A stretch of 64,000 nucleotides of DNA from Acidithiobacillus ferrianus (GCF_010378095.1 NZ_WNJL01000023.1:124001-188000); one strand, 5' to 3'; numbered from the stretch's first letter, positions 18,078 to 27,398 are shown. A program made the numbers and translations. Notes: a model not told the origin generated them from the letters alone.

Positions 18078-19209
18078 GGCAAGGTTGCGCGGCCACACGG
18101 GCGGGGGCGTGATCGCCGGAGCGGCGATTCTTCTCGCTGGTTTCTGGACACGGGCGCTGGCCGACGCCCCGCCCGCCCATCCTCTGCCGTTACAGCCCAC
18201 CCCAACGGTCAAGGTCAGCCGTCAGATGCCCCTGCAATTCCCCAACGCCCTGGGGAGTCATCCGGACTTTCCCATGGAGTGGTGGTATGTGACCGGTTGG
18301 CTGCACACCTCCACGGGACAACCCCTGGGTTTCCAGGTGACCTTTTTCCGGGTCCGGCCCGCCCGGGTCTGGGCGAATCCCAGCGCCTTCAATCCCCGCA
18401 CATTGATTTTCGCCGAGGCGGCGGTGAGTGACCTCCACGTCGGACATCTGCTCACCGCGCAACGGCGCGCGCGGGCGGGGCTCGGTCTTGCCGGAGCGGT
18501 CAGGAATCGCACCGATGTCTGGATCCGCCACTGGTACCTGCGCCAGCAAGGTCAGGACTACGAGGCGCGCATCCGCGGCAAGGATCTCCGCTACCGGTTA
18601 CGCTTCACGCCCACGCAGCCCGCCATGCTGGAAGGTCCCCAAGGCGTCAGCCAGAAAGGACCCGATCCGCAAAATGCGAGTTACTACTACAGCATTCCCC
18701 ATTTGCGGGTCAGCGGGTCGGTGGACATCAAAGGCCAATCTGCCCAGGTCAGCGGGTCGGCGTGGCTGGATCACGAGTGGTCAGCCGCCTATTTGCCCAA
18801 AGCGGCCGTCGGCTGGGACTGGCTGGGCGTCAATCTGGACGATGGCGGTGCCCTCATGGTCTTCATGATGCGCCGCACCGATGGCTCGCCTCTCTGGCTG
18901 GCCGCCACTCAGCGCGATGCGCGGGGTCGGGTACGCTACATTCCGGCCAAAGATATCCACATGCATCCCGAGGGGTGGTGGCGTTCACCACAAACCGGCA
19001 TACGCTACCCCGTGCGTTGGCGGGTACAGGTGGGAAACTCGCGCCTTGTCATCGTCCCGCGGATGGACGATCAGGAATTCGATGCCCGCCGCAGCAGCGG
19101 CACCGTCTATTGGGAAGGTGCAATACGCGCCGTGGCGGGTAAGCGGACCGTAGGGAAGGGTTATCTGGAACTCACCGGCTACGGCGGGCGTCTCACCCTG
19201 GGTCCATAG
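18070..19209 (+). CDS. Secreted AttH/CrtC-like (carotenoid 1,2-hydratase family) lipocalin-type protein
   Basis: A 379-residue protein with an N-terminal signal peptide (hydrophobic residues about 13-31, AlaAspAla site). The body has the family pattern FPMEWWYVTGWL near residue 70 and GSAWLDHEWS around 235, typical of the AttH/CrtC double-lipocalin fold that binds hydrophobic ligands. It is the last gene of the attEFGH-like operon. No carotenoid genes are visible nearby, so a lipid- or lipoprotein-related role is more likely than carotenoid hydration. Confidence 0.85.
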   Translation: MIRARLRGHTGGGVIAGAAILLAGFWTRALADAPPAHPLPLQPTPTVKVSRQMPLQFPNALGSHPDFPMEWWYVTGWLHTSTGQPLGFQVTFFRVRPARVWANPSAFNPRTLIFAEAAVSDLHVGHLLTAQRRARAGLGLAGAVRNRTDVWIRHWYLRQQGQDYEARIRGKDLRYRLRFTPTQPAMLEGPQGVSQKGPDPQNASYYYSIPHLRVSGSVDIKGQSAQVSGSAWLDHEWSAAYLPKAAVGWDWLGVNLDDGGALMVFMMRRTDGSPLWLAATQRDARGRVRYIPAKDIHMHPEGWWRSPQTGIRYPVRWRVQVGNSRLVIVPRMDDQEFDARRSSGTVYWEGAIRAVAGKRTVGKGYLELTGYGGRLTLGP

Positions 19210-19268
19210 GGCTTCACCAACACGTTCCGCAACTGGAGCAATGACACCCGCGTTGCTACACTGGGAGC

Positions 19269-19712
19269 ATGCCCAACCCAACCTCCTGTCTGCTGCTGCA
19301 ACGACAGTTTCTGGAACGCTTTACCGGACGCGCCATCATCGTGCATCGCGGCTTTCCGGGAACATTCCTCCGTGGACTGCTGGAACAGCCGGGCGGCGGC
19401 GGGCATTTCCGCATGGATGCCCGCATCGCGGAAAGCGTGCCGCCCACCCCCATCGAGTGGGTGGTGCATCGCTTTGTGCTTCCGCTCTCCCTGCCCTTGC
19501 CTATACTCATCCAAGTGGATGCCGACGCGCTCTACCTGCGGCATCTCATGCAGGGCGACCATGTCGGGCACCCCAGCGAAATCCTTTGGATGCTGGACTC
19601 CATCCGCGAACGCTATCATGCCCGCCTCGATCGACAACAAGGCCATTACCCGGTCATCATGGGCATGCCCGTGCAGGACAACCGCATCGATTATGATTTC
19701 CACAACGGCTGA
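19269..19712 (+). CDS. Hypothetical protein upstream of moeB
   Basis: 147 residues, no family recognised. The composition is ordinary globular, with a region DARIAESVPPTPIEWVVHRF and a hydrophobic LPLSLPLPILIQV segment that is too proline-rich for a membrane helix. The 3' end overlaps the moeB start by 20 bases, so it is probably co-transcribed with it. Codon use resembles the neighbours. Confidence 0.6.
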   Translation: MPNPTSCLLLQRQFLERFTGRAIIVHRGFPGTFLRGLLEQPGGGGHFRMDARIAESVPPTPIEWVVHRFVLPLSLPLPILIQVDADALYLRHLMQGDHVGHPSEILWMLDSIRERYHARLDRQQGHYPVIMGMPVQDNRIDYDFHNG

Positions 19713-20460
19713 CCCCCTCGACGATCAGGCATTGCTGCGCTATGCCCGGCAAATTCTGCTGCCGGAAATAGACATCGCCGGACAACGGGCCCTGGCGGCA
19801 AGCCGGGTGCTGATCCTCGGAATGGGTGGGCTGGGCTGCCCGGCGGCCCAGTATCTGGCAAGTGCGGGGGTGGGTACGCTGACCCTCTGCGATGGCGATC
19901 GGGTGGAGATCAGCAACCTGCAACGCCAAACGCTCTACAGCGAAGCCGATCTGGGGCGGCCCAAGGCACTGGCGGCGCGTGACCGGCTGCGCGCCATGAA
20001 TAGCCAGATCCAAGTCAATGCCTGGGCGGAAATGGCCCAGCCCGAATCGCTGACCACCGCGCTGGACGCTCACGATCTGGTGCTGGACTGCACCGACAAC
20101 TTCGGCAGCCGCCACCAGATCAACCGGGCCTGCCGCAGTGCCGGCAAGCCCCTCATCAGTGCGGCAGCCATCCGCTGGGAAGGTCAGCTCGCCGTCTTCG
20201 ATTTTCGCTCGCCCGGGGTCGCCTGCTACGCCTGTCTCTACCCCGACGGCATGGAGGACACTGAAGACAGTTGTACCCGTAGCGGCGTGCTCGGCCCCCT
20301 GCTGGGCGTGCTCGGCGGCATGCAAGCGGCGGAGGCGATCCGCCTGCTCTGCACCGGCGGATCGCCACTGGCCGGGCAACTCCTGCTGGTGGACGCCCGC
20401 TACTGGCAGTGGCGACAGATCGCGCTGCGCCGTGATCCGGCTTGCAGCGTCTGCGCATGA
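19693..20460 (+). CDS. moeB: MoeB/ThiF-type adenylyltransferase (E1-like)
   Basis: Activates the C-terminal glycine of a ubiquitin-like sulfur carrier (MoaD or ThiS) with ATP. The 255-residue product has LILGMGGLGCPAAQYLASAG (nucleotide loop), CDGDRVEISNLQRQTLY, and the zinc ligand pairs C178/C181 (CYACLYPDG) and C251/C254 (CSVC). ATG 19693 places the family N-terminus correctly. With thiS and thiG elsewhere in the window, it could serve thiamine synthesis, molybdopterin or both. Confidence 0.9.
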   Translation: MISTTADPLDDQALLRYARQILLPEIDIAGQRALAASRVLILGMGGLGCPAAQYLASAGVGTLTLCDGDRVEISNLQRQTLYSEADLGRPKALAARDRLRAMNSQIQVNAWAEMAQPESLTTALDAHDLVLDCTDNFGSRHQINRACRSAGKPLISAAAIRWEGQLAVFDFRSPGVACYACLYPDGMEDTEDSCTRSGVLGPLLGVLGGMQAAEAIRLLCTGGSPLAGQLLLVDARYWQWRQIALRRDPACSVCA

Positions 20461-20807
20461 GCCGTCTGAAGCTGCCGCGCACCCTCGCCAACGCCCTCCT
20501 CGGTGACCTGCAATCCGGCACCGGCGCAGGGGTCGTAGGCGCGGCCTCCGGGGCACCCAGATCCGTCTATCCTTGCGCGCCGGCGGACTTCGCAGCGACG
20601 CTCGCGGTGATACGGTCTCGGGGAGAGGCTCCCTTCGCCTGTTATAGCCACGCGGCAGAGCCCGACGCGGGGCCGGTCCCGGCGGAAATCCCCTACCAGA
20701 TCCTGCTGGCCGCCGACACCAAAGGGGTGATCCTCCTGCGCGCCTTCCAGCGTTCGGAGGACGCCGCCGCCTGGCGGGAGCTGGACATCGAGCTGGATCA
20801 TGACTGA
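20457..20807 (+). CDS. Degenerate JAB/M67-like protein coupled to moeB
   Basis: 116 residues. The start ATGA overlaps the moeB stop by four bases. The region RGEAPFACYSHAAEPDAGPV followed by IPYQILLAADTKGVILLRAF lines up by eye with the HSHP...D and PYLIVSL...LRAF parts of M67-type JAMM proteases that often accompany MoeB. Here the HxHP metal motif is YSHA, and the upstream catalytic Glu (EACGLL) is absent. So it is probably a non-catalytic relative. The family call is moderate. Confidence 0.5.
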   Translation: MSRLKLPRTLANALLGDLQSGTGAGVVGAASGAPRSVYPCAPADFAATLAVIRSRGEAPFACYSHAAEPDAGPVPAEIPYQILLAADTKGVILLRAFQRSEDAAAWRELDIELDHD

Positions 20808-21576
20808 CACACCGGAGATAACGGTCATGTCCTTCAACATTCAGGTGGGCATCGGCTCCAGCCGTGCCCGGCACATGGTCCTGCACGGCTGGAAATATGT
20901 GATGCCCCACGGTCAGAGTCTGCGTAACCTGGAGCGGATCGCCGATATCCTGCGGGAGGCCGATATCGTCGGGCTCAACGAGGTCGACGCCGGTTCGTTC
21001 CGCAGCCAGTACGTCAATCAGGCGGGCTTTCTCGCCGAACGCGCACATTTCGCCCACTGGGAGCAACAGCGCACCCGCGATTTCGGCGATTTTGCCCAGC
21101 ACAGCAACAGCATCCTCTCCCACTGGCCCATTGCCCAAACCAACCGCCATGCCCTGCCCAGTTTCATGAAAGGGCGCGGGATGCTGGAAACCCATCTCGA
21201 CGTCCACGGAAGACCCTTGACGGTCATCATTACCCACCTCGGCCTCAGCCGCCACGCGCGCTTCAGCCAGATACGCGACCTCGCGCAACGCCTGCGCGGC
21301 CGCCCCCATCTCATTCTGATGGGTGACTTCAACTGCACGGCACGTTCCCCGGAAATGCGCCTGCTCCTTACGGAGAGCGGCCTGCGCCCCCCCCCCTGGA
21401 GTCCGCCCACCTTTCCCAGCTGGTCACCACGCTTTTCCTTCGACCACATCCTGTGCAGCCCGGATCTGGAGCTGACGGCGATTGAAACGATCGGCGAACC
21501 CCTGTCCGATCACCTGGCCCTCAAGGCAAAACTGCGCTGGGGCGCGGCGATAATGGCACATGCAACGCCCCCTTGA
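20800..21576 (+). CDS. Endonuclease/exonuclease/phosphatase family protein
   Basis: 258 residues. Early MSFNIQVG (Asn metal ligand), then GLNEVDAGSFRSQY (Glu), ITHLGLSRHAR (His), LMGDFNCTARS (Asp/Asn) and FDHILCSPDL...SDHLAL near the end are the conserved EEP motifs of phosphodiesterases related to exonuclease III and sphingomyelinases. The start overlaps the JAB-like gene by eight bases. The 3' end overlaps the convergent LEA-type lipoprotein gene by 56 bases. It could be a nuclease or phosphatase; substrate unknown. Confidence 0.85.
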   Translation: MTDTPEITVMSFNIQVGIGSSRARHMVLHGWKYVMPHGQSLRNLERIADILREADIVGLNEVDAGSFRSQYVNQAGFLAERAHFAHWEQQRTRDFGDFAQHSNSILSHWPIAQTNRHALPSFMKGRGMLETHLDVHGRPLTVIITHLGLSRHARFSQIRDLAQRLRGRPHLILMGDFNCTARSPEMRLLLTESGLRPPPWSPPTFPSWSPRFSFDHILCSPDLELTAIETIGEPLSDHLALKAKLRWGAAIMAHATPP

Positions 21577-22027
21577 CCTCGAAGGGTACCCGCATATCGA
21601 ACAGACCCATCACCAGATAGCCCTTGACCGCGTAAGGGAGCCCCGCCGCGGTGCGGGTGTTGCCCAGATCCCCCAGCAGAGGCAAGAAATTGCCCGTAAC
21701 CGGTATCTGCACGGTGGTGCTGCCATAGGCGGGCACATCGACGGGCGTGTCGAGCAAACCGTAGGCGACCCGACGATCCTGGACATACAGACGTGCCTCA
21801 CCCGCCTTGGCATGGAGCGCACCGTCATTCGGATTGCTGATCTTGAGCGACAAGAGGAAGGTCTGAGAAACCAGCCCCACCGACTCCGGCTGGATACTCA
21901 ATAACTGCACTTCCGGATGCCGCGCCGGGAAGGCGTTGCAGGCGCTGAGCGGCAGCGCGGCCAGCAGCAGGACGGACCAGCGTCGAAACCATTGGGTGAA
22001 GCCGGTACTTCGTGCAACAATGCGCAT
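21521..22027 (-). CDS. LEA type 2 family lipoprotein
   Basis: 168 residues from ATG 22027. The signal peptide ends with the lipobox LSAC, so it is likely a lipidated envelope protein. The mature part (VQLLSIQPESVGLVSQTFLL, KISNPNDGALHAKAG) resembles LEA14/WHy beta-sandwich domains found in bacterial desiccation-related lipoproteins. The reading frame is open further upstream to 22117, but the lipobox spacing favours this start. It is convergent with the EEP gene, overlapping it by 56 bases. Confidence 0.75.
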   Translation of the reverse strand: MRIVARSTGFTQWFRRWSVLLLAALPLSACNAFPARHPEVQLLSIQPESVGLVSQTFLLSLKISNPNDGALHAKAGEARLYVQDRRVAYGLLDTPVDVPAYGSTTVQIPVTGNFLPLLGDLGNTRTAAGLPYAVKGYLVMGLFDMRVPFEVKGALHVPLSPRPSAVLP

Positions 22028-22071
22028 TCGTGTACTCCCGCAAACATCAGTCGCCGAGTATAACCCAAGGA

Positions 22072-23208
22072 ATGACCGAAAAAAGCTCAGACCCGCGCCC
22101 GACGAACCACCCCGCACGCAACCCCCATTGGGAGCACGACGGCCAAACCCTGCACCTCAGCGGGCGCTGGACGCTGCGCCGTCTCGGTGGCAATGTTGCC
22201 ACGCTGGAGCGGGCGCTGCGGCAGGTCGATCCGGAACTGCTCTGGGACCTCTCCGCCATCGAGGCGCTCGACAGCGCGGGAGCGCTCCTGCTCTGGCAGG
22301 CCTGGGGCAACCAACTCCCCGCGCATCTCCAGATGGAGGACGCGCACCACCGCATCTTCGCCCGCCTGGCGCAGATTCAGCCGATCACGGCGCCGCCCCG
22401 GCGTCCCTGGCAATTTCTGGATCAGCTCGGCGGTTTCCTGATCGAGACCGCGCACGACCTCTGGGGCCTCTTTCTACTCATGGGCGCCCTCCTGCTGGAA
22501 TTCGGGCGCGGCCTGCGCCATCCACGCGGCTTTCCATGGCGCGAAATCTCCGCCACCATCGTCAACACCGGACCGGGCTCCTTGCCCATCCTCACCGTGA
22601 TCGGCTTTCTGATTGGCGTGGTGATTTCTTTTCAGTCGGCATCCACGCTGGCCACCTATGGGGCCAACATCTACATCATCAACATCGCGGGCCTCAGCAT
22701 CCTGCGCGAATTCGGCCCGCTGATCACCGCGATCATCCTCTCCGGCCGTTCGGGCTCGGCGTTCACCGCGCAGATTGGCGCCATGTCTGTCACCGAAGAA
22801 CTGGACGCCCTGCGCACCTTCGGCATCCCCCCGGTCCGCCGCCTGATCCTGCCCAAGGTCATCGCCCTGGCGCTGGTGGTGCCGCTCCTCGTCCTCTGGA
22901 CGGACCTGGTGGGGCTCTTCGGCGCCATGCTCGTCGCCAAGACGGATCTCGGCATCAGCATGCGCCTTTTCGTTCAGCAAATGCCCGTGGCCGTTCCCAG
23001 CTTCAACCTGTGGCTGGGCATCGCCAAAGGCGCGCTCTTCGGCATCCTCATCGCCTGGATCGCGGGCTTTCACGGCCTCAAGGCAAAACCCAACACCACC
23101 AGCCTCAGCCGTGAAACCACCAATTCGGTGGTCGTGTCCATCACCCTGGTCATCCTCATCGACGCCCTCCTGGCGTTGGTCTTCGCCCACACGGGGATCA
23201 CCAACTGA
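22072..23208 (+). CDS. MlaE-family ABC permease with N-terminal STAS domain
   Basis: 378 residues. Residues 1-95 resemble a STAS domain (LWDLSAIEALDSAGALLLW). The rest is the MlaE/YrbE permease with the helices around GPGSLPILTVIGFLIGVVIS and the conserved coupling segment AFTAQIGAMSVTEELDALRTFGI. MlaFEDB-type complexes move phospholipids between membranes. It is followed with a one-base overlap by the ATPase. No MlaD, MlaC or separate MlaB gene follows, and the STAS fusion may replace MlaB. Confidence 0.9.
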   Translation: MTEKSSDPRPTNHPARNPHWEHDGQTLHLSGRWTLRRLGGNVATLERALRQVDPELLWDLSAIEALDSAGALLLWQAWGNQLPAHLQMEDAHHRIFARLAQIQPITAPPRRPWQFLDQLGGFLIETAHDLWGLFLLMGALLLEFGRGLRHPRGFPWREISATIVNTGPGSLPILTVIGFLIGVVISFQSASTLATYGANIYIINIAGLSILREFGPLITAIILSGRSGSAFTAQIGAMSVTEELDALRTFGIPPVRRLILPKVIALALVVPLLVLWTDLVGLFGAMLVAKTDLGISMRLFVQQMPVAVPSFNLWLGIAKGALFGILIAWIAGFHGLKAKPNTTSLSRETTNSVVVSITLVILIDALLALVFAHTGITN

Positions 23209-23993
23209 TGGCGCGCCCCGACGCCATTATCCTGACGGATATCGCGACCCGGTTTGACACCCACTGGGTTCAGCGGCATCTCGATTTGACCGTGCATTGT
23301 GGCGAGATACTCGCCATTGTCGGCGGCAGCGGCACCGGCAAGACCACTCTGCTGCGCGCCATGATGGGCCTCGTCCCCATTGCCGAAGGACAGATGACCA
23401 TTCTGGGTAAAAACCCGCAGACGCTCAACCTGCGCGAGCAGATCGACCTGCGTCAGCGCTGGGGGGTGCTCTTTCAGCAGGGCGCCCTGTTCAGCGCCCT
23501 GACGGTGTTTGAAAACATCGCCTTCCCCTTGCGCGAATGGGGGCATCTGACCCGCGGCGAGATCAGTGATCTGGTCGCGCTGAAGTTGCAGATGGTGGGT
23601 CTGAAGCCCTCCGATGCCTGGAAATTGCCCGCCGAATTATCGGGAGGCATGGTCAAGCGGGTCGCCCTGGCCCGCGCGCTGGCCATGGAAGCGGAGATTC
23701 TTTTCCTCGACGAACCCACCTCCGGGCTCGACCCCATCGCCGCCGCCGAATTCGACGCCCTGCTCCGCCAGATACATGGCGATATCGGCTTCACGGTCGT
23801 CATGGTCAGCCACGACCTCGACAGTCTCGCCGCCACCGCCAGCCGGGTCGCCGTGCTCGCCGACCATCGCGTATTGACGGTGGGACCGCTGGCGGAAGTG
23901 GCGCGCGTGGACCACCCCTATATTCGCGCCTTTTTTCACGGGGAACGCGGCGAAAGGCTGCTGACCGCCCTGCGCGCCACCGGAAAATACTGA
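23208..23993 (+). CDS. MlaF-like ABC transporter ATPase
   Basis: 261 residues with Walker A VGGSGTGKTTLLRA, Q-loop LFQQGALFSALTVFENIAFP, signature LSGGMVKRVALARAL and Walker B ILFLDEPTSGLDP. The LSGGMxKRxALARA form and the SALTVFEN segment are typical of MlaF rather than other importers. Partner of the STAS-MlaE permease. The operon ends in a short GGGGG/CCCCC palindrome before the convergent ubiX. Confidence 0.92.
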   Translation: MARPDAIILTDIATRFDTHWVQRHLDLTVHCGEILAIVGGSGTGKTTLLRAMMGLVPIAEGQMTILGKNPQTLNLREQIDLRQRWGVLFQQGALFSALTVFENIAFPLREWGHLTRGEISDLVALKLQMVGLKPSDAWKLPAELSGGMVKRVALARALAMEAEILFLDEPTSGLDPIAAAEFDALLRQIHGDIGFTVVMVSHDLDSLAATASRVAVLADHRVLTVGPLAEVARVDHPYIRAFFHGERGERLLTALRATGKY

Positions 23994-24015
23994 GGGGGTC
24001 CCCCAAAGTCGGTCC

Positions 24016-24633
24016 TCAATCTCCCCAGCGCTGCCCGATCCGGTTGGGCACGCCCAACTGATCCAGGATCCGGGCGACGATGAAATCCACCAGATCCTCC
24101 ACTTTTTGCGGACGTTGATAAAAGCCGGGGCTGGCCGGCAAAATACGCACCCCCATCCGCGCCAGCGTCAGCATGTTTTCCAAATGAATCGTGGAGACGG
24201 GACTTTCGCGAGGCACCAAAATGAGCTTCAGACCTTCTTTGAGCATCACATCGGCGGCCCGCTCGATCAGGTTTTCCGACAGCCCGTGGGCGATGGCCGA
24301 CAACGTGCCCCCCGAACACGGGCAAACCACCATGGCCCGCGGCGCGTTGGAACCGGAAGCCATGGGGGCAAACCAGTCATTCTGGGCATAAACGGACAAC
24401 AAATCCCGCTCGACGCCAAAGCGGGCGTTGAGAAAACCGGTGACGTCCGCCGCCGAAGGCGGCAATTCCAGACCCAGTTCTTCCCGGCACACAACCCGCG
24501 CGGCATCGGACAGGATCAGGTAGACCTGCGTCCCGGCCGTCAGCAACACCTCCACCAAGCGCAGGCCATAGGCCGCCCCGGAAGCCCCCGTGATGGCCAC
24601 ACAGACCCGATCCCGCCGTCGCCGATCTCCCAT
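24016..24633 (-). CDS. ubiX: Flavin prenyltransferase UbiX
   Basis: 205 residues. It makes prenylated FMN, the cofactor for UbiD-type decarboxylases in ubiquinone synthesis. The N-terminal VAITGASGAAYGLRLVE and the segments APMASGSNAPRAMVVCPCSG and LILVPRESPVSTIHLENML are family hallmarks. ATG 24633 follows AAGGAG by seven bases, better than the frame's start at 24729. It starts 19 bases after the mpl stop. Confidence 0.95.
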   Translation of the reverse strand: MGDRRRRDRVCVAITGASGAAYGLRLVEVLLTAGTQVYLILSDAARVVCREELGLELPPSAADVTGFLNARFGVERDLLSVYAQNDWFAPMASGSNAPRAMVVCPCSGGTLSAIAHGLSENLIERAADVMLKEGLKLILVPRESPVSTIHLENMLTLARMGVRILPASPGFYQRPQKVEDLVDFIVARILDQLGVPNRIGQRWGD

Positions 24634-24652
24634 TGCCACTCCTTGAACCGAG

Positions 24653-26032
24653 TCAAATTCCGGATGATGTTTCCGCCGAAGCGTCCCGCCGGGCAAGACG
24701 TTCCAGCAAACGCTCGTGTATCCCGCCAAAGGCGCCGTTGCTCATGATGAGCACCTGATCGCCGGATCGCAACTCCGCGTCCAGGGCCTGCAACAGCGCG
24801 TCCATATCCGCATACACCCGCGCCGTAGCCTGTACCGCGGTCGCCACATCCCAACCCACGTCCGCCGGGGCATAGACCACGGCGAGATCGGCACCCCGCA
24901 AACTCTCCCCCAGCGTCTGACGGTGCACCCCCATCTTCATCGTGTTGGAGCGAGGTTCCAGCACGGCCACCAGGCGTCCGCCGACCGCCATCCGTGCGCG
25001 CAAGGCCGCAATGGTCGCGGCAATGGCCGTAGGATGATGCGCAAAATCGTCATACACCGCGACACCCGCCGCCGCCCCCCGCAACTCCAAGCGCCGCCGC
25101 ACGCCTTGAAAGCGCCGCAGAGCCGCGCAACCGGCCGTCAGCGGCACTCCGGCGTGCCGAGCGGCCAACAACGCGGCCAAGGCATTCTCAGCATTAAAGC
25201 CACCCCCCATCTCCCAACAGACCCGTCCGCGCACCTCGCCCCCCTCCAGCACGGTAAAATGTCGGCCGTCCACGGTATCGAGCCGCACCTGCCATGCGCC
25301 CGCTCCCGCAAAGCGCCGCAGAGGCGTCCAGCAACCCCGCTCCAGCACCCGCGTCAACGCGGGTACCGCGTCATGGACGACGATCTCCCCCGTGGCCGGG
25401 ACGGTCCGCAGCAGGTGATGAAACTGGGTAATGATCGCCTCCAGGTCCGGGAAGATATCCGCGTGATCGTACTCCAAATTATTCAGGATCAAGGTGCGTG
25501 GATGATAGTGGACAAACTTGGAGCGTTTATCGAAAAAGGCGGTATCGTATTCATCCGCCTCGATCACAAAAAAAGAACTGTCCGTCAGCCGTGCGGACAC
25601 GCCAAAGTTGCGCGCCTCGCCGCCGATGAGAAACCCCGGATTCAACCCGGCCTCCTGCAATATCCAGGTCAGGATGGCGGTGGTCGTGGTCTTGCCGTGG
25701 GTGCCCGCCACCGCCAGCACCCAACGGCCTTGCAGAATCTCCCGGGACAGCCAGGCCGGACCGGAGTCATAAGGCATCTGCCGATCCAACACGGCCTCCA
25801 CGCAGGGATTGCCCCGCGACAGGGCATTGCCGATGAGGACGAGATCGGGCGCCGGGTCCAATTGATCCGGATCGTAACCCTCGTGCACCATGATCCCTTC
25901 ACGCGCCAACAAGTCGCTCATGGGCGGGTAAGTGTGGATATCCGAACCCGTCACCCGATGTCCCGCCGCCCGCGCCAACAACGCGACGCCCCCCATGAAA
26001 GTCCCGCAGACCCCGAGGACGTGAATATGCAT
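24653..26032 (-). CDS. mpl: UDP-N-acetylmuramate:L-alanyl-gamma-D-glutamyl-meso-diaminopimelate ligase
   Basis: A 459-residue Mur ligase that reattaches recycled murein tripeptide to UDP-MurNAc. The N-terminus MHIHVLGVCGTFMGGVALLA distinguishes Mpl from MurC. The ATP loop AGTHGKTTTTAILTWIL, EADEYDTAFFDKRSKFVHY and DDFAHHPTAI are intact. It lies 12 bases behind the upstream hypothetical gene, in a run that also contains thiS, thiG and ubiX. Confidence 0.96.
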   Translation of the reverse strand: MHIHVLGVCGTFMGGVALLARAAGHRVTGSDIHTYPPMSDLLAREGIMVHEGYDPDQLDPAPDLVLIGNALSRGNPCVEAVLDRQMPYDSGPAWLSREILQGRWVLAVAGTHGKTTTTAILTWILQEAGLNPGFLIGGEARNFGVSARLTDSSFFVIEADEYDTAFFDKRSKFVHYHPRTLILNNLEYDHADIFPDLEAIITQFHHLLRTVPATGEIVVHDAVPALTRVLERGCWTPLRRFAGAGAWQVRLDTVDGRHFTVLEGGEVRGRVCWEMGGGFNAENALAALLAARHAGVPLTAGCAALRRFQGVRRRLELRGAAAGVAVYDDFAHHPTAIAATIAALRARMAVGGRLVAVLEPRSNTMKMGVHRQTLGESLRGADLAVVYAPADVGWDVATAVQATARVYADMDALLQALDAELRSGDQVLIMSNGAFGGIHERLLERLARRDASAETSSGI

Positions 26033-26044
26033 GCGGCGGCGGGC

Positions 26045-26635
26045 CTAGTGCATGGTGCCGCGGGTGGGCGGACCGAGGCGTTGGTCCAACGCCTGGTTGG
26101 CCAGTTCGTAAAGGGCGCTGAACTTCTCCAGCAACTCTTGATAACGCGCCATCATCTCCGCCTCTTCGGCCAGCACCGGATGATCGTCCAGAGAGCGCGC
26201 CAGCATATCCCGGACCATCCCCAGGCGCTCCACCACCTCAAAATAGGCCCAACCGTCCGGCGGCTGGGCACTGGCCGCCGCCATTTCCTGCTGGTAGTAC
26301 CAGACCAGCGCCGCCCGCGTCACCGCCTGCGCCGCCGTCGCCTCTTCGGCCTCGGTCAACTGCCATTCATGACTGACCGGTTCCTGCCAGTCCATGTAGA
26401 CGTGCCAGCGCTGGCCGTTCTCATCCGCCATGAACTCCAGACGCACCCCCACGCCCTGATCGTTCAGTCGGGCAATCAGGCGTTCCGCCTCGTCCCAGTC
26501 TTCCGCATAGTCGGGCAACACCCCACCGGGCGCGGCACCCATGACCAAGCGCTCCACCATCTCCACATACGCTTGGTCGAGGGGTGCCGCACGAGCGTAT
26601 TCCAGGGCGTCATTGCTACTCAAAAAAGAGACCAT
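26045..26635 (-). CDS. Hypothetical acidic protein between thiG and mpl
   Basis: 196 residues, acidic, mostly helical, no signal peptide or membrane segment, family not recognised. Its ATG lies inside the last codons of thiG (20-base overlap), and it stops 12 bases before mpl, so it is translated as part of the thiS-thiG-mpl-ubiX run. Codon use resembles the neighbours, which supports it as a real gene. Confidence 0.7.
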   Translation of the reverse strand: MVSFLSSNDALEYARAAPLDQAYVEMVERLVMGAAPGGVLPDYAEDWDEAERLIARLNDQGVGVRLEFMADENGQRWHVYMDWQEPVSHEWQLTEAEEATAAQAVTRAALVWYYQQEMAAASAQPPDGWAYFEVVERLGMVRDMLARSLDDHPVLAEEAEMMARYQELLEKFSALYELANQALDQRLGPPTRGTMH

Positions 26636-27398
26636 CCACAGGGCTGCTGGCGCTGGCGTAGAGTTGGCGCGCCATGCGCCCGGCCCGAAAGGCCTTGCGC
26701 CCCGCCTCCACGCCCAGGCGCATGGCCTCCGCCATGAGCACGGGGTCTTTGGCGGCGGCGATCGCCGTATTCAGTAGGACGCCATCGCAACCCAACTCCA
26801 GCGCCACCGCCACGTCGGACGCCGTGCCCACACCCGCATCCACCAGAATCGGCACCGTCGCCTGCTCCAGAATAATCCGCAGATTGTAGGGATTCCGAAT
26901 CCCCAATCCCGAACCAATGGGCGCCGCCAGCGGCATCACCGCCACGCAGCCCATCTCCGCGAAGGCCTTGCAGGCCACCGGATCGTCCACACTGTACACC
27001 ATCACCTCAAAGCCCTCGGCAATGAGGGTCTTGGCGGCCTCGTAGGTCTGCCGCATGTCCGGGTACAAGGTCCGCGCATCACCGATGACTTCCAGCTTGA
27101 CCAGTTTCCAGTCGCCCAGTTCACGAGCCAGGCGACAGGTGCGCACCGCCTCCTCGGCGGTATAGCAGCCCGCGGTGTTGGGCAGAATGGTGAAGCGATC
27201 CGCTGGCAAGACCTCCAGCAGACTGGGTTCGTCCGTATTCTGCCCCAGATTTACGCGACGCAACGCGACAGTGACGATCTCCGCCCCCGCCGCATCCACG
27301 GCCGCGCGCGTCTCGGCAAAATCCTTGTATTTGCCCGTACCCACCAGCAGACGGGATTGATACTCCCGCCCCGCGATCACCAAAGAATCTTTATGCAT
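26616..27398 (-). CDS. thiG: Thiazole synthase ThiG
   Basis: 260 residues. It forms the thiazole phosphate moiety of thiamine from dehydroglycine, deoxyxylulose phosphate and ThiS-thiocarboxylate. TIM barrel with the family segments VGTGKYKDF near the N-terminus, VKLEVIGD (Schiff-base Lys), [18 protein letters not shown] and [18 protein letters not shown]. It follows thiS by 48 bases. Confidence 0.96.
   Translation of the reverse strand: MHKDSLVIAGREYQSRLLVGTGKYKDFAETRAAVDAAGAEIVTVALRRVNLGQNTDEPSLLEVLPADRFTILPNTAGCYTAEEAVRTCRLARELGDWKLVKLEVIGDARTLYPDMRQTYEAAKTLIAEGFEVMVYSVDDPVACKAFAEMGCVAVMPLAAPIGSGLGIRNPYNLRIILEQATVPILVDAGVGTASDVAVALELGCDGVLLNTAIAAAKDPVLMAEAMRLGVEAGRKAFRAGRMARQLYASASSPVDGLFFE

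Noticed and set aside
24716..26737. 673-codon plus-strand ORF
   Set aside because: Antisense to mpl and neighbouring genes; composition (Arg/His/Gln-rich) is typical of a shadow frame.
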